From NCBI GenBank assembly GCA_963823755.1, contig CAWGMP010000016.1, positions 62,001 to 126,000 on the forward strand: a DNA stretch of 64,000 nt. Direction: 5' to 3'. Made by a program: the position numbers and the translations under genes. Under the pieces are notes generated by a model that saw only the letters and a program-made list of their open reading frames with translations, was not told where the DNA came from and searched no databases. Of this stretch, positions 63,461-64,000 are shown piece after piece. The stretch comes from GCA-003244245 sp963823755. GTDB lineage: Bacteria > Actinomycetota > Actinomycetes > Mycobacteriales > Pseudonocardiaceae. Position 1 is the first letter of the stretch, and each line of letters begins with the position of its first letter.

Positions 63461-64000
63461 CCCAATCCTCCTCATCGAGGCCCCCATTGGGCCTGGAACA
63501 GAACACCTCATCGACACAATTGTCGACTTGGCTTTTACCATGCCAGGAGAAGACCGTCTGAGACCCTGTATCCGTCCCCTAAATTTTGGATACCATTACT
63601 GATGCTGTGAAGCCGATTTCCGGCGGCCTGGGCAGGGTCGAGCAGTTACGGATAGTTCAGAGATCGAGTACTGAGGTCGAACGTTTTGGCAAGGCTTGTC
63701 TTATGATCCCACCAGAGCCACGTTGCTGCTGGTAGGAGACCCGTTCAGAGGCGCTCACGGGCTGGATGCTGCCCCCGGCGCAGGGAGTGCCGGAGATGGC
63801 CGATCCCCTCGCAGGCGGTAGCTGACCAGCACATGCGCGGTCGGAGCAGGATCGATCAGGGGATCGCTACGTAGGCTCTCGGGCGTGACTACCTAGTGCC
63901 GAGACGGTCCAGCTACCTAGCTGTCACCAAAAAATCACCATCTGTAACCAAAGATCACCTGGGGCGATCGTATCGGGGCGTGCCTTCATGATTGTTCGGT
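63461..64000. other. Non-coding end of the window
   Basis: About 540 bp with no supported gene. It contains the upstream region of the glycine-rich gene and an AT-richer part near 63930 (AAAAAATCACC). A gene reading off the right edge cannot be excluded. Confidence 0.4.

Noticed and set aside
62456..63610. 384-codon plus-strand frame across the right end
   Set aside because: It overlaps two minus-strand genes that have good ribosome binding sites and a signal peptide; its own composition is mixed Ala/Arg/Gly without domains.

Overview
The window comes from a high-GC actinobacterium, most likely of the Pseudonocardiales/Mycobacteriales type. The signs are GTG/TTG starts with GTGA stop-start overlaps, leaderless-type promoters, a PriA-type HisA, a CoaE-GrpB fusion, an ANTAR regulator of the PdtaR type, a trpE/membrane protein/trpC/trpB/trpA/lgt cluster, and PGRS-like glycine-rich secreted proteins. 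The species cannot be named from the sequence alone.

Layout. 1-4 kb: NAD synthesis (nadA-nadB-nadC), divergent from a 5' part of nrtR; a palindromic operator between them overlaps the nrtR -10 box. 4-6 kb: a decayed gene and a secreted M14 carboxypeptidase. 5.9-13.2 kb: histidine operon hisD-C-B-(small membrane protein)-(FAD oxidoreductase)-hisH-hisA/priA-hisF-hisI, with two long perfect palindromes, one between hisD and hisC and one spanning the stop codons of hisI and the convergent tetR gene. 13.9-20 kb: trpE, trp-associated membrane protein, trpC, trpB (with a single-base frameshift), trpA, lgt. 20-31 kb: pyk, uvrB, a DUF402 protein, coaE, rpsA, a methyltransferase, polA, and a very small cysteine-pair protein. 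31.5-37.8 kb: a complete branched-chain amino-acid-type ABC transporter (livH-M-G-F, with livK convergent) and pdtaR. A tRNA-Leu(CAA) at 37.9 kb marks the end of the core region.

38-64 kb is an accessory region full of broken mobile DNA: an IS21 remnant apparently split by a nonsense-mutated IS110, tyrosine recombinase remnants, a group II intron fragment, two copies of an rve-type IS, IS982 and mutator-like remnants, and a MITE-like element. Its clearest structure is a three-level nest. A HEPN-like gene is interrupted by an IS30 element with a 3-bp target duplication, and the IS30 transposase is itself interrupted, exactly between two codons, by a group II intron with its reverse transcriptase. 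Between the elements lie host-type genes: a collagen-like membrane or lipoprotein, two paralogous glycine-rich secreted proteins with shared upstream and downstream signals, an HTH-TPR regulator next to a frameshifted TrmO-like gene, a decayed TIR-domain gene, a small secreted protein, and a small glycine-rich peptide with a leader-like N-terminus.

Several genes (trpB, one glycine-rich gene, trmO, IS transposases) differ from an open frame by one nucleotide. This may be real decay or sequencing indels, and cannot be decided from the sequence alone.
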